Source: Yersinia mollaretii ATCC 43969 (GTDB taxonomy: Bacteria; Pseudomonadota; Gammaproteobacteria; Enterobacterales; Enterobacteriaceae). From it: a DNA stretch of 64,000 nt. Where the stretch lies: assembly GCF_013282725.1 (NCBI RefSeq), contig NZ_CP054043.1:310001-374000 (forward strand), read 5' to 3'. Every line of letters starts with the position of its first letter. Position 1 is the first letter of the stretch. The position numbers were made by a program, and so were the translations under genes. Shown here piece after piece: positions 55,271 to 64,000 of this stretch. The notes beneath the pieces are model-generated. The model had not been told where the DNA came from. It did not search any database and saw only the letters and a list, made by a program, of their open reading frames with translations.

Positions 55271-56287
55271 TCAGCAGATGCGGGGTAAGGGTTCATCAAG
55301 CGGCAGATCCAAACGCCGCGAGACCCCAAAAGCACCACATAATCGCACTTGCTGGCGTTCGGTCACTTGCCCGATCACCGCGGCATCTTGCCCCAGCGGA
55401 TGGCGATGCAGTGCGGCCAATACCGCCTCTTGCGCCTCGGGGGCGACCACCAGCACCAACTTGCCTTCATTGGCAAAGTTGAGCGCGTCTAGCCCCAGCA
55501 GTTCGCAAATCCCGCGCACCGCCGGTTTGAGCGGCAGACTCGCTTCGTTGATCTCCATGCCGCAACCACTGGCCGCCGCAAATTCATGCAGAATCGCGGT
55601 GACCCCGCCACGTGTCGCATCACGTAGCGCCTTCACTCCCGCAATAGCCCGTAGCGGTGCAATCAGCGGGGCCAGTAACGCACAGTCACTGATCAGTTCC
55701 GCCTCCAGCCCCAAGCCCTCGCGCAGATTGAGGATGGTCGCGCCATGATCGCCCAAGGTGCCGCTGACCACAATCCGATCACCGGCACGGATCATCGCGG
55801 TTCCCCACTGAATGTCGGCGGGGATCACGCCAATACCGGTGGTGTTGATAAAGATCTTATCTGCCGCCCCGCGCTGGACCACTTTGGTATCGCCGGTGAC
55901 GATCTGAATGCCCGCCTGCTGTGCGGTGGTGGCCATTGACTGCACAATGCGCTCTAAGTCCGCCATTGGCAGCCCCTCCTCCAGAATAAAGCCACAGGAG
56001 AGGTAGCGCGGGGTCGCGCCACTGACTGCCACATCATTGGCAGTACCGCACACCGCCAGTTTGCCGATGTCGCCACCGGGGAAGAAGATGGGATCAATCA
56101 CATAGCTGTCAGTCGAAACGGCCAGCCGATCTCCCTGTGTGACCAGATCTGCCAGTGCGATGCGCGCCTGATCTTCCCGCTCATTCAGCGCCGGATTAGA
56201 GAATGCCGCCAGAAACAACGACTCGATCAAGCTCTGCATCGCCCGCCCACCACTGCCGTGGGCCAAGGTGATCTCTTTTTTATTCAT
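55271..56287 (-). CDS. hypE: Hydrogenase maturation protein HypE
   Basis: A 338-residue ATP-dependent enzyme that dehydrates the thiocarboxamide delivered by HypF into thiocyanate. The N-terminus ITLAHGSGGRAMQSLIESLF is the ATP/PurM-like motif, and the C-terminus ends PLPRIC, with the cysteine that carries the cyano group. Other landmarks are GDRLAVSTDSYVIDPIFFPGGD and GTANDVAVSGATP. It sits between hypD and hypF; both gaps carry the palindromic repeat. It forms a complex with HypF in the cytosol. Confidence 0.95.
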   Translation of the reverse strand: MNKKEITLAHGSGGRAMQSLIESLFLAAFSNPALNEREDQARIALADLVTQGDRLAVSTDSYVIDPIFFPGGDIGKLAVCGTANDVAVSGATPRYLSCGFILEEGLPMADLERIVQSMATTAQQAGIQIVTGDTKVVQRGAADKIFINTTGIGVIPADIQWGTAMIRAGDRIVVSGTLGDHGATILNLREGLGLEAELISDCALLAPLIAPLRAIAGVKALRDATRGGVTAILHEFAAASGCGMEINEASLPLKPAVRGICELLGLDALNFANEGKLVLVVAPEAQEAVLAALHRHPLGQDAAVIGQVTERQQVRLCGAFGVSRRLDLPLDEPLPRIC

Positions 56288-56333
56288 TTAGTTGTGGCCT
56301 GATTTATTGATTTTGATAACCAATATTTATAGT

Positions 56334-56412
56334 TCGGAGTCTGGCGGGGCGACTGCACCGATGGGCGCTCCGGCGACTTACGTCGCTACGACCCATTCGG
56401 CACATTTCCCCG
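56334..56412. repeat. 78-nt palindromic repeat, copy 2 (hypD-hypE gap)
   Basis: Same layout as copy 1: TCGGAG at the left, GCGACTGCACCGATGGG, and CACATTTCCCCG at the right. Compensatory changes occur in the central stem (GGCGAC/GTCGCT versus GACGGC/GCCGTT), which supports a folded RNA or DNA structure. Confidence 0.8.
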
Positions 56413-56445
56413 CCAATCAGCCTTGTCATTACTCTGATATAAAAA

Positions 56446-57552
56446 CTATCGGTACAAATAATAGGCTGAACAGGCTCCCTCGGAAGAAACCATCAGCGCC
56501 CCAAATGCATTTTCTGGCGTGCATTCGCCACCAAACAGCGGGCATTGATCGGGCTTGCAGCGCCCGGTCAGCACATCGCCGCAACGGGATCGTGGATCAT
56601 CGGCCACTCGCTGCTGTTGCGGGTTGAAGCGCAACTCGGCATCAAACGCCTGATAAGCCGGGCTGAGCTGGACACCGGAGTCGGCTATTTCACCCAAGCC
56701 GCGCCATTCGCTGCTGGCTTTGGCGGTAAACACCTCGGCCAGCGCCTGTTGCGCCAGTAAGTTGCCACTGTCTGGGACAATGCGCCGATACTGGTTTTCG
56801 ACCACGCAGCGCCCGCTGACCATTTGCTCCAGCAGCATTACCAGCCCTTGCAGGATATCCAGCGGTTCGAAGCCAGTGACCACCAGCGGTTTATTGAATT
56901 GATCGCAAATAAAATCGTAGGGCGAAGTGCCGATCACCATGCTGACATGGCCGGGGGCCAGAAAACCGTCGATGCGCACATCCGGCTGTTGTAGCAGACT
57001 ACGCAGTGTCGGAATAATGGTGATGTGCTGGCAGAACAGGCTGAAGTTGGTTAGCCCCAGCCGCTTAGCCTGTTGCAGGGTTAAAGCACTGGCGGGCATA
57101 GTGGTTTCGAAGCCGAGGCCGAAAAACACCACCTCGCGCGTGGGGTTGCGCTGTGCCAGTGTCAGGGCATCCAGTGGCGAGTAGACCACGCGAATATCCG
57201 CGCCGCGCCGTTTGGCATCCAGCATCGAGCCATTGCGCCCCGGTACCCGCATGGCGTCGCCGTAGGTGCAGAAAATCACCTCGGGATGGGCGGCAATTTC
57301 GAGACAACTGTCGATACGCCCCATCGGCAACACACAGACCGGGCAACCCGGCCCGTGGACAAACTCCAGCCCGTCCGGCAGCAGTTGATCGAGGCCAAAC
57401 TTAAAGATGGCGTGGGTATGACCGCCGCACACCTCCATGATCTGCAACGGCAAACGCGATTGATCCGGCAATTGCGGCAGTAAGTGTTCGATCCGGCTCA
57501 GTAAGGCGCTCACTAAGGCGGGATCGCGGAACTCATCAACGTAGCGCATCAC
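56446..57552 (-). CDS. hypD: Hydrogenase maturation protein HypD
   Basis: A 368-residue Fe-S protein that serves with HypC/HybG as the scaffold for assembling Fe(CN)2CO. The conserved cysteine motifs are all present: [10 protein letters not shown] near residue 44, [11 protein letters not shown] near 68, and a C-terminal cluster [18 protein letters not shown] near residues 325-342. Also seen: [19 protein letters not shown]. The start is in doubt between two adjacent Met codons (57552 and 57549); it overlaps hybG by 17 bases. The gap to hypE is 158 bases and carries a repeat. Confidence 0.95.
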   Translation of the reverse strand: MMRYVDEFRDPALVSALLSRIEHLLPQLPDQSRLPLQIMEVCGGHTHAIFKFGLDQLLPDGLEFVHGPGCPVCVLPMGRIDSCLEIAAHPEVIFCTYGDAMRVPGRNGSMLDAKRRGADIRVVYSPLDALTLAQRNPTREVVFFGLGFETTMPASALTLQQAKRLGLTNFSLFCQHITIIPTLRSLLQQPDVRIDGFLAPGHVSMVIGTSPYDFICDQFNKPLVVTGFEPLDILQGLVMLLEQMVSGRCVVENQYRRIVPDSGNLLAQQALAEVFTAKASSEWRGLGEIADSGVQLSPAYQAFDAELRFNPQQQRVADDPRSRCGDVLTGRCKPDQCPLFGGECTPENAFGALMVSSEGACSAYYLYR

Positions 57553-57820
57553 CCGCCCCGCTTGTCATCTCGTCCAGATCCAGCCCGACCGCCTGCATAT
57601 GGGCCAGCGCGGCCAGTGTTTGCTGGGCCTCCTCTTCATCGAGCAAGCTCATGGCGAAGCCGACATGCACCAACACCCACTGGCCCAGCAGGGCCGCAGG
57701 GGAGTCGTCGCACACCAGCGCGATATTGATTTCACGTTTTACGCCGCTCACTTCCACCCAAGCTAGCTGGTGGATATCTTCACCCACGGCGACAATTTTA
57801 CCGGGGACGCCTAAGCACAT
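57536..57820 (-). CDS. hybG: Hydrogenase-2 maturation chaperone HybG (HypC family)
   Basis: A 94-residue chaperone. The N-terminus [10 protein letters not shown] is obligatory because the Cys2 thiol binds the iron complex; hence ATG 57820 is the start, not the longer frame. [15 protein letters not shown] and [13 protein letters not shown] match HybG more than HypC. It delivers the Fe group from HypD to the large subunit HybC. It overlaps the end of hypB by ten bases and hypD by 17. Confidence 0.93.
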   Translation of the reverse strand: MCLGVPGKIVAVGEDIHQLAWVEVSGVKREINIALVCDDSPAALLGQWVLVHVGFAMSLLDEEEAQQTLAALAHMQAVGLDLDEMTSGAGDALR

Positions 57821-58911
57821 CGCTGTGTCTCCAACCACTCCAGCCACAAATCCATCCCCTCGCCGCTACTGGCGGACAGGGCAATTACCTGAATCTCTGG
57901 GTTCACCTGACGGGCATAGGCGATGCACTGATCAATATCGAAATCCAGATAGGGCAGCAGATCGATTTTATTGATAATCATCAGGGTCGATGCGGCAAAC
58001 ATATGGGGGTATTTCAGCGGCTTATCTTCGCCCTCGGTCACCGAGAGTACCGCTACTTTATGACGCTCGCCCAGATCAAAGCTGGCGGGGCAGACCAAAT
58101 TGCCGACGTTTTCAATAAAGAGCAGGCTGTCGTTGTTCAGGCCCAAGCGGTGCGCAGCATCATGCACCATCTGTGCATCCAGATGGCAGCCTTTGCCCGT
58201 GTTGACCTGAATCGCTGGCACCCCAGTGGCCCGAATGCGCTCGGCATCATGGGTGGTTTGCTGATCGCCCTCAATCACCGCGCACGGCACCTGCCCAGCC
58301 AGCCGTTGCAAGGTGGTGGTCAACAGGGTGGTTTTACCGGAGCCGGGGCTGGAAACCAGATTCAGCGCCAGAATATGTTGCTCGACAAAATGCGCGCGGT
58401 TATGGCTGGCTAGCTGATTGTTTTTGCTCAACACATCTTGCTCGATTTGCAGCAAACGGCGCTGGCCCATTCCCGGCGCATGGCTACCAGCCTCGCCCTG
58501 CCCGTAGTGCAGCCCTTGCTGGTCAGCATGTAGCTGCGGGGTAAAAGCTTCAGTGGCGGGCGCATCCGTGTCATCGGGTTCGGTGATCGTCAGCGGCTCA
58601 GACGCGAGGTTTTGATCAAGAGATTTACCATGATAGTGATGATGAACATCCCCCTGATGGTAGTAATAGTGGTGATGAACAATCACTGGCTGCGTACCTT
58701 TGGCGACATAGTTGTGTTTATGTTTATGCTGAATCTTTGCCGCGTGGGTTTCGCTGTCGTGAGGATGATGATGGTGACCCTCATCGTGGTGGTCGTGATG
58801 ATCGCCATGATGGTCGTGGTGATGCTCGTCATCATGATGATGATCGTGGTGGTGACTGTCGTCGCCCTCAATTTTTCGCTCACCGCTGGCGCAACCACAA
58901 GTCGTACACAT
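57811..58911 (-). CDS. hypB: Hydrogenase nickel incorporation GTPase HypB, with long histidine-rich arm
   Basis: A 366-residue GTPase. The first residues [11 protein letters not shown] form the high-affinity nickel site (CxxCGC). Residues about 16-53 and 65-95 are exceptionally His-rich (many HHDH, HHH blocks), giving a metal-storage arm. The GTPase core has Walker [10 protein letters not shown] near residue 190, the metal-binding C and H of [16 protein letters not shown] near residue 242, and SKIDLL-type NKIDLLPY near 318. It inserts nickel into the hydrogenase large subunit together with HybF/HypA. The arm is much longer than in E. coli HypB (family knowledge), and suggests nickel or zinc buffering. 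It follows hybF after 20 bases. Confidence 0.95.
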   Translation of the reverse strand: MCTTCGCASGERKIEGDDSHHHDHHHDDEHHHDHHGDHHDHHDEGHHHHPHDSETHAAKIQHKHKHNYVAKGTQPVIVHHHYYYHQGDVHHHYHGKSLDQNLASEPLTITEPDDTDAPATEAFTPQLHADQQGLHYGQGEAGSHAPGMGQRRLLQIEQDVLSKNNQLASHNRAHFVEQHILALNLVSSPGSGKTTLLTTTLQRLAGQVPCAVIEGDQQTTHDAERIRATGVPAIQVNTGKGCHLDAQMVHDAAHRLGLNNDSLLFIENVGNLVCPASFDLGERHKVAVLSVTEGEDKPLKYPHMFAASTLMIINKIDLLPYLDFDIDQCIAYARQVNPEIQVIALSASSGEGMDLWLEWLETQRCA

Positions 58912-58931
58912 AGGAACTCACTCCTTCAGAA

Positions 58932-59273
58932 TTATTCCACTTCTATCTGTTTTACCTGCAAATGGCTGCCACTCTCCACTTGCAGAGCATGGCTGCCGCA
59001 ATGCGGGCACCCGGCATCGTGCCGTTCAATCTCTACGCTGGCGCTGCACGTCCAGCACCACGCCTGCGCGGGCAAGTAGCTGAGATGCAATTGGCAATCG
59101 GCGGCCAGTGTCTGGCGGCTGGCGGCATCAAAACTGAATCGCAAGGCGCTCTCTTCGATGCAAGAGAGTGCGCCTATCTCCAGCCATACCGCCGTGATCC
59201 GTTTGGCACCGTGGCGCTGCGCCTGCTGTTCAATCAGCTCTAACGTGCTGAGGCATAAGCTGATTTCATGCAT
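58932..59273 (-). CDS. hybF: Hydrogenase nickel chaperone HybF (HypA family)
   Basis: A 113-residue zinc/nickel metallochaperone. MHEISLC provides His2 for nickel; the zinc site is CWTCSASVEIERHDAGCPHC (two CxxC pairs). VTAVWLEIGALSCIEESALRFSF-type sequence (here ITAVWLEIGALS) is that of HybF instead of HypA of E. coli. It loads nickel onto HypB. It overlaps the end of hybE by eight bases. Confidence 0.93.
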   Translation of the reverse strand: MHEISLCLSTLELIEQQAQRHGAKRITAVWLEIGALSCIEESALRFSFDAASRQTLAADCQLHLSYLPAQAWCWTCSASVEIERHDAGCPHCGSHALQVESGSHLQVKQIEVE

Positions 59274-59763
59274 GTTGATTCTTTATTTGGCTAACTTTGT
59301 TAAACAACGCCCGTCGCCGTGGATTGGCGGGGCCGTCAACATCCACCACCGGCAGTGAGAGCGCCATACGTGCACTCTGTTCCGCCAGTTGTAGCGCCCG
59401 TTCGGCACTGAGGGCGGTATTCAGCGGCGACATCAGCGAGCGGCTCAAGTATTGGCCGCAGCCCGCCACTTCACTGACGGTAAAACCGACGGTGCCACAA
59501 GGCAGTTCTAGCATCAGGCGCTCACCTACCGCACGGCGCGGCCAGCTTTGCTGTGGCCCCGGTAACACCACTAAACTCAGCATCCACGGGGTCAATAACA
59601 CGCCAATCCACTGCTGCTCAAATAGCTGGAATCCACAGGCCCGCATTGGGATGGGGTCACGGTAAAACGGCAAGCCGCGCATCTCATCATCGGCTATTTG
59701 GCCGAAGACTTGCTCCAACAGTGCCGCGGGATTTTGTTCATGGCCGATAACGAGATCAGACAT
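59266..59763 (-). CDS. hybE: Hydrogenase-2 assembly chaperone HybE
   Basis: A 165-residue cytosolic chaperone. RDIMRGLPFYRDPIPMRACG-like content (here MRGLPFYRDPIPMRACGFQL), then GVLLTPWMLSLVVLPGP and LPCGTVGFTVSEVAGCGQYL, match HybE. It guards the Tat-dependent small subunit HybO and helps couple it to HybC. It overlaps hybD (eight bases) and hybF (eight bases). Confidence 0.92.
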   Translation of the reverse strand: MSDLVIGHEQNPAALLEQVFGQIADDEMRGLPFYRDPIPMRACGFQLFEQQWIGVLLTPWMLSLVVLPGPQQSWPRRAVGERLMLELPCGTVGFTVSEVAGCGQYLSRSLMSPLNTALSAERALQLAEQSARMALSLPVVDVDGPANPRRRALFNKVSQIKNQHA

Positions 59764-60250
59764 GGCGCACCTCCCGTGGGTTGAGGGTGATGCCGCTGGC
59801 CCGCAGCGCCGCCAAAATTTGCTCCAGCGCTGGCTCCATCGCTTGCGTCACGGTGGGAGTCAGGCCGATCCCCGGCGCTAATGACTCTGGCACCACACCC
59901 ACCAGTGTCAGTTGGCGCGGGAACTCATCCGTCAGTTGCAGCGCCATCAACACATCACAGAGGCCCAATTGATGGGGCGACACTTTGCGGCTAAACATGG
60001 CGGGGATCTCTTTATCGCGCAGCACCGCGACACTGCCCGGTGACTGGCCGGTTAACACCGCATCCGCCACAATCAGATGGTCGCGATTTGCCATCGCCTC
60101 CATCAGTTCCAGCCCCGCCGTGCCGCCATCCAGAACTTCGACGCCCGCAGGGATGTCAAAGCGCTGCTCCAGTGCTTCCACCAGACGCACCCCCACCGCT
60201 TCATCACTCAGTAATAAATTGCCTATACCTAATACCAAAATCCCCATCAC
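59756..60250 (-). CDS. hybD: Hydrogenase-2 maturation endopeptidase HybD
   Basis: A 164-residue protease that removes the C-terminal extension of HybC after nickel insertion. Nickel-binding residues appear in order: Glu in LLLSDEAVGV (residue about 16), Asp in EVLDGGTAGLEL (about 62) and His in SPHQLGL (about 93). GIGNLL at the start is the family signature. The ATG overlaps the hybC stop (ATGA). Confidence 0.94.
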   Translation of the reverse strand: MMGILVLGIGNLLLSDEAVGVRLVEALEQRFDIPAGVEVLDGGTAGLELMEAMANRDHLIVADAVLTGQSPGSVAVLRDKEIPAMFSRKVSPHQLGLCDVLMALQLTDEFPRQLTLVGVVPESLAPGIGLTPTVTQAMEPALEQILAALRASGITLNPREVRHV

Positions 60251-61941
60251 AGCACCTTGACTTTGGTCACTTCGTTGCCCGTTGTATCAACAATATGTAC
60301 GGCACAAGACATGCACGGGTCGAATGAGTGAATAGTTCGCACCACCTCCAGTGGTTTGGCAGGATCCGCAATCGGCGTACCTACCAGCGCTTGCTCGTAT
60401 GGCCCCGGTTCATCGTTATAGTTACGTGGCCCGGCATTCCAAGTCGATGGCACCACCGCCTGATAATTGGCGATTTTGCCCTCTTTGATCACCACCCAGT
60501 GCGACAACATGCCGCGCGGGGCCTCTTCAAATCCCACGCCGCGTATTTCGCCCGTCAAGGGGATATCCGGCTTGATAAAGGTCTCCACATCGCCAGTGCC
60601 GATATTGGTGACCAGCGCCGTCCATTGCTGTGCCAGCGTTTCATGCAGCACGCAACAGTGCACCGCGCGGCCAATAATGCGGCCCAGTGTCGAAGGCAAC
60701 TGCTCGGCCGTGATCCCCTGCCCGCTGAGTTTTTGATAAGCCGCGCCGATATCGCTGAAGTGCTGTTGAGTCGGCTCATGGCCTGCCGCGATGCCACACA
60801 TCAGCCACGCCAGCGGCCCCACTTCCACGGTTTTGCCGTAAAATGTCGGCGCTTTTACCCACGAATATTTGCCATCCTCCTGCCAGCCAGTGTAGTTAGG
60901 GTTGGTTTTCCCCTCCCACGGCGCGAGCGGTTCGTCGTCCTGATACCAAGCGTGTTTGCCACTTTCGGCAATGCCTTGAATCAAATAGGGATCATTGTGA
61001 TTGGCGATCGGACGGAACTTGCCATTATCCAGATAGCCGCCCGGCAGCAGGAAGGTTTCGCCTTTGCGGTCAGTGGGCAGCTCCGGCACGCTCAGGTAGT
61101 AATCAGCCCCCTTGCCCAGATGGAGCCAGCCCGGATAGTGAGCGGCGATCACCGCCGTATCGACTTTGTAGACTTGCTCAATAAAGCTGCCCAGCCGATC
61201 GATAAAGGATTTCACCAGCATCAGGCGCTCCAGATTGAGCACACTCGGCATATCCAGATTGATGGGGTTAGCCACCCCGCCTACCGCAAGATTCTGAATG
61301 TGCGGGGTTTTACCGCCCAACACCGCCACGATACGGTTAGCATCGCGCTGACACTCCAGTGCTTGCAGGTAGTGCGCCACGGCAATCAAATTCACCTCTG
61401 GCGGCAAGGCCATCGCCGGATGGCCCCAGTAGCCGTTGGCAAAAATACCCAACTGCCCGCTGGCAACCAGATCCTTGATTTTCTGCTGCACGCGGGTGAA
61501 CTCTTCGGCGCTGTTCAACGGCCAACTAGACAACCCGCTCAACAGGGCGGCGGCCTTTTGTGGCGAGGCTTGCAGCGCGGAGGTGATATCCACCCAATCC
61601 AGCGCCGACAACTGATAGAAATGCACAATGTGGTCGTGGATGCTGTGTGCCGCCAGAATCAAGTTGCGGATATGCTGCGCGTTGACGGGCACTTCCATCC
61701 CCAGCGCGTTCTCCACAGCGCGCACTGAGGCGATGGCATGAATGGTGGTACAGACGCCACAAATGCGCTGCACAATCATCCACGCATCGCGCGGATCGTT
61801 ACCTTGTAAAATCTCTTCCATGCCACGCCACATGGTGCCGGAGGACCACGCTTTGATAACTTTGCCATCCTCAATTTCGCAGTCGATCCGCAGGTGCCCC
61901 TCAATTCGGGTGACGGGATCAATGGTGATGCGTTGGCTCAT
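60247..61941 (-). CDS. hybC: Hydrogenase-2 large catalytic subunit HybC
   Basis: A 564-residue [NiFe] subunit. The nickel-binding motifs are RICGVCTTIHA near residue 60 and DPCMSCAVHIVD near the C-terminus. Cleavage by HybD is expected after the His of CAVH, removing about 15 residues (IVDTTGNEVTKVKVL). Other landmarks are VTRIEGHLRID near residue 8 and GAGPRNY-type WNAGPRNYNDEPG. It pairs with HybO (outside the window), moves with it through Tat and faces the periplasm. Overlaps hybB by 23 bases. Confidence 0.96.
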   Translation of the reverse strand: MSQRITIDPVTRIEGHLRIDCEIEDGKVIKAWSSGTMWRGMEEILQGNDPRDAWMIVQRICGVCTTIHAIASVRAVENALGMEVPVNAQHIRNLILAAHSIHDHIVHFYQLSALDWVDITSALQASPQKAAALLSGLSSWPLNSAEEFTRVQQKIKDLVASGQLGIFANGYWGHPAMALPPEVNLIAVAHYLQALECQRDANRIVAVLGGKTPHIQNLAVGGVANPINLDMPSVLNLERLMLVKSFIDRLGSFIEQVYKVDTAVIAAHYPGWLHLGKGADYYLSVPELPTDRKGETFLLPGGYLDNGKFRPIANHNDPYLIQGIAESGKHAWYQDDEPLAPWEGKTNPNYTGWQEDGKYSWVKAPTFYGKTVEVGPLAWLMCGIAAGHEPTQQHFSDIGAAYQKLSGQGITAEQLPSTLGRIIGRAVHCCVLHETLAQQWTALVTNIGTGDVETFIKPDIPLTGEIRGVGFEEAPRGMLSHWVVIKEGKIANYQAVVPSTWNAGPRNYNDEPGPYEQALVGTPIADPAKPLEVVRTIHSFDPCMSCAVHIVDTTGNEVTKVKVL

Positions 61942-63118
61942 GCTTTACCTCTGTCTGATTATTCTTATGTAACTGTCCGTGAGCGGGAAGCACCGGCAAC
62001 AGCCGAATCAATAAAATGTAGGCGCAGACCTCAATAGCGACGAAGCCGATTGAGATCAGGATTTCACTGGTGGTGGGGAAGTAGTTGTAGCCCCCGCCAG
62101 GGTTGAAGGCCAGTAGCGAGTAGTTGAGCCGCCAGAGTGCCGCGCCGCCAATCATGCAGAGCGCGCCGATAAAGAGTAAGCGACTGTCCTCTCTGGCCCG
62201 CCGAATGCGGAACATCAGCAGCGGCAGTGTCATCAGTACGATTTCGGCCCAGAAGGCGATGGCGTAGCGATCAAAATGCCACAGATAGTCGGTCTTATGG
62301 CGCACGATAACTTCACCGAGGCGCAGCAGCACAAACAGCAGCAGGAACAGATCAATAATGGTGGTTAAGCGGGTGAAGAGCGGCGCTTCATTGGCCCCTC
62401 GCCCTCGCAATCCCGCCTGCACTAAAGAGCCTTCGAAAATGACAATCGAGAAGCCCAGAATGGCAGCGGTCAGCAGGGAGAAGAGCGGCAGCATTTCATA
62501 GCTTTGCCACAGCGGATGGATCTTGGCCCCCGCCGCAATCATCAGTGACCCCATGGAGGATTGATGCATCGTGGGCAGCAACGCACCGAGAGCGATGACA
62601 AAGAACATCACTTTGTTCAGCCGCTTGAGTGACACTTTCCAGCCGAGGCGTTCGAACAGGGCGGGTGCAAACTCCAGCGCCATTACACCGATGTAAATCG
62701 TCATACAGACGGCGGTTTCGAACAGCACCGAGTTGACATTGAAATAGCCGGGGATGAAGAAGTACGGCAGATTCCAGTAGCGGCCCACATCAATGGTGAT
62801 CGACAAGCCGCCGAGCGCGTAGCCAAACAGGCTGGCGAGCAGTGCTGGGCGCACCAGCGGGTGATATTCACCACGGTTAAACACGTAAACCGCCCACGCC
62901 AGCGCCCAGCCGCCACAGGCTAAGCCAGTGCCGACCAGCAGGTCGAAGGCGATCCAGATGCCCCACGGGAAACCGCCATTTAAATCACTGACAGACCCCA
63001 GCCCGAGCACCAAACGCTTGACTATCAGCAGCGCGCAGAGCACCACAAAGGGCGCTAACAGCATGACTGGCCAACTGACCAACCGCCCACCCAGTGGGCT
63101 GGATTTATGCATCGTCAT
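61919..63118 (-). CDS. hybB: Hydrogenase-2 integral membrane subunit HybB
   Basis: A 399-residue NrfD/HybB-type inner-membrane protein with about ten helices. ATG 63118 ([11 protein letters not shown]) is chosen; the longer frame to 63181 would lie deep in hyb[21 protein letters not shown] and [20 protein letters not shown] match E. coli HybB closely. It transfers electrons between HybA and the quinone pool and couples hydrogen oxidation to menaquinone reduction. It overlaps the end of hybA by 14 bases. The C-terminus has a short His-rich tail (EPTHHH). Confidence 0.94.
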   Translation of the reverse strand: MTMHKSSPLGGRLVSWPVMLLAPFVVLCALLIVKRLVLGLGSVSDLNGGFPWGIWIAFDLLVGTGLACGGWALAWAVYVFNRGEYHPLVRPALLASLFGYALGGLSITIDVGRYWNLPYFFIPGYFNVNSVLFETAVCMTIYIGVMALEFAPALFERLGWKVSLKRLNKVMFFVIALGALLPTMHQSSMGSLMIAAGAKIHPLWQSYEMLPLFSLLTAAILGFSIVIFEGSLVQAGLRGRGANEAPLFTRLTTIIDLFLLLFVLLRLGEVIVRHKTDYLWHFDRYAIAFWAEIVLMTLPLLMFRIRRAREDSRLLFIGALCMIGGAALWRLNYSLLAFNPGGGYNYFPTTSEILISIGFVAIEVCAYILLIRLLPVLPAHGQLHKNNQTEVKHEPTHHH

Positions 63119-64000
63119 CGCGATCTTCCTTTTTGTTTTGCGTCTCTGGCGGATCTTGATGATCGTCATCCTTGCGCTCATCGCGGGTATTGCGATGCAC
63201 CAGTGCCGTCACACCCGCCAGTACTGCCAGTGGCAGGATCATGCCTTTGTAGAGCGTGTGCTGGACATGCTCAGAGCGCGCGCCGGTCGCCAAGTCAGCC
63301 AGTGGCGGCAAATCGAGTTTCTCGGCCGGAATCCCCGCCAGCACCAAGACCTGCGTGCCGCCGCCCTCTTTCTCACCATAAACATGCTGCTCATAGTGGG
63401 CGACGGGGTGCTCGTAAGTGTCGTTGGCGCTGAGTGTCTGACGTGGGAAGCGGTAGTTTTCGCCCGGTTTCAGAGTCAGCCGCCGTTGTGCCTCAGAGAG
63501 CAACTCCTCACGGGTGCCGAAAATCACCGCGCCCGTTGGGCAGACTTCAACACAGCCGGGTAGCCCGCCTTTATCCAGCCGCTCCACCCCTTTCTGATTG
63601 CACAACTCGCATTTGTGGATCTTGCCAAAGGGGTTGTCGTAATCATATTTCGGCACATTGAACGGGCAACCGACCATGCAATAGCGGCAGCCGGTGCAGA
63701 CATTGGGGTCATAGTGGACGATGCCGGTTTTGGCATCTTTGCGCAGCGCGCTCACCGGACAAACAGAAACGCAGTTGGGGTCCACGCAGTGCATACACTG
63801 CTTTTTGATATAGGCGTAGCCGTCTTCTAGCTGATCTTTATGAATCCCCGCACCGCTGGTCCACACCTGAATAATATTGTTGGTGTAGGGGCTGAGTTTG
63901 TCGTTGTTTGACCAGAGCGCTTCGCCGCCCGCATAGGTTTCGCCATGTTCGGCAAATTCGCTATGGTTGATCTGCTGGCATTTGCTCACACAGGCCTGAC
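63105..64000 (-). CDS. hybA: Hydrogenase-2 ferredoxin-type subunit HybA, 5' end outside window
   Basis: The frame is open to the right edge; the first codons in the window read CQACVSKC, inside the first Fe-S cluster, so the Tat signal peptide (about 30-45 residues) lies outside. Visible clusters are [26 protein letters not shown] and CELCNQKG...CVEVCP, four 4Fe-4S-type sets in total with the first. The sequence [19 protein letters not shown] and the C-terminal membrane anchor [20 protein letters not shown] are characteristic. It passes electrons from HybO to HybB in the periplasmic side of the membrane. The hydrophilic tail ends in Asp. Confidence 0.95.
   Translation of the reverse strand, partial: QACVSKCQQINHSEFAEHGETYAGGEALWSNNDKLSPYTNNIIQVWTSGAGIHKDQLEDGYAYIKKQCMHCVDPNCVSVCPVSALRKDAKTGIVHYDPNVCTGCRYCMVGCPFNVPKYDYDNPFGKIHKCELCNQKGVERLDKGGLPGCVEVCPTGAVIFGTREELLSEAQRRLTLKPGENYRFPRQTLSANDTYEHPVAHYEQHVYGEKEGGGTQVLVLAGIPAEKLDLPPLADLATGARSEHVQHTLYKGMILPLAVLAGVTALVHRNTRDERKDDDHQDPPETQNKKEDRDDDA

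Noticed and set aside
58612..59079. Met/Val-rich apparent membrane protein on the plus strand
   Set aside because: It is the reverse complement of the His-rich arm of hypB (CAT/CAC codons read as ATG/GTG).
60328..61728. 466-codon plus-strand frame antisense to hybC
   Set aside because: hybC is clearly real and covers the same bases; the antisense product has no recognisable domain.

Overview
The window looks like a chromosomal segment of an enterobacterium close to Yersinia (environmental or enterocolitica-like group). The evidence is a complete-looking hydrogenase-2 maturation and structural cluster, E. coli-like ProP, HybB and HybG sequences, an ERIC element with its typical core, short palindromic repeats between genes, and a very large autotransporter with an extended signal peptide. 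Base composition is mixed: core-like genes are GC-balanced, while about 1-4.5 kb, 7-9.8 kb and 12-14 kb are AT-rich and contain accessory or decayed genes.

Region 1 (1-4.5 kb, accessory): a minus-strand gene pair enters from the left edge. It consists of a thymidylate synthase/CMP hydroxymethylase-family protein (C-terminus outside the window) and, upstream and translationally coupled, a DNPH1/Rcl-MilB-type nucleotide N-glycosidase interrupted by one in-frame TAA. This pairing is known from nucleoside antibiotic and thiamine-antivitamin pathways and is the most unusual signal here. A secreted alpha/beta hydrolase and an unassigned AT-rich protein follow. Region 2 (4.5-11.4 kb): a GDSL esterase autotransporter, a TerB-like protein, an FAD monooxygenase, an IS3-type remnant and a chemoreceptor. 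Region 3 (11.5-16.4 kb): a response-regulator fragment, a ToxR/MarT-like membrane regulator with a FidL-like partner, a LuxR-type regulator with a degenerate receiver, a DsbA-like protein with a CSSC active site, and a ParD-like protein coupled to a methionine aminopeptidase.

Region 4 (16.5-26.1 kb): a four-gene iron-siderophore ABC importer (minus strand) with a Fur-like site, then a plus-strand nucleoside-type catabolic set (MHS-family transporter, LacI-type regulator, nucleoside hydrolase) preceded by a palindrome with a central CG and an ERIC element, and a Na/Pi cotransporter-like protein. Region 5 (26.4-37.4 kb): one giant autotransporter adhesin (about 3684 residues) with near-identical repeats of 1 to 1.75 kb. 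Region 6 (38-49 kb): copper protein CueP with a MerR-family style promoter, ProP, a minimal ethanolamine set (eutB, eutC, permease), and an RND efflux pump with its adaptor. Region 7 (49.3-52.6 kb): a CHASE4-PAS-GGDEF-EAL protein and a DUF3313-type lipoprotein.

Region 8 (52.8-64 kb, minus strand): hybA-B-C-D-E-F, hypB, hybG, hypD, hypE, hypF in one direction, making and maturing a membrane-bound [NiFe] hydrogenase-2. Two copies of a 78-nt palindromic repeat separate hypD/hypE and hypE/hypF. hybO would lie just beyond the right edge. No tRNA, rRNA, CRISPR array, prophage or intact insertion sequence was seen.
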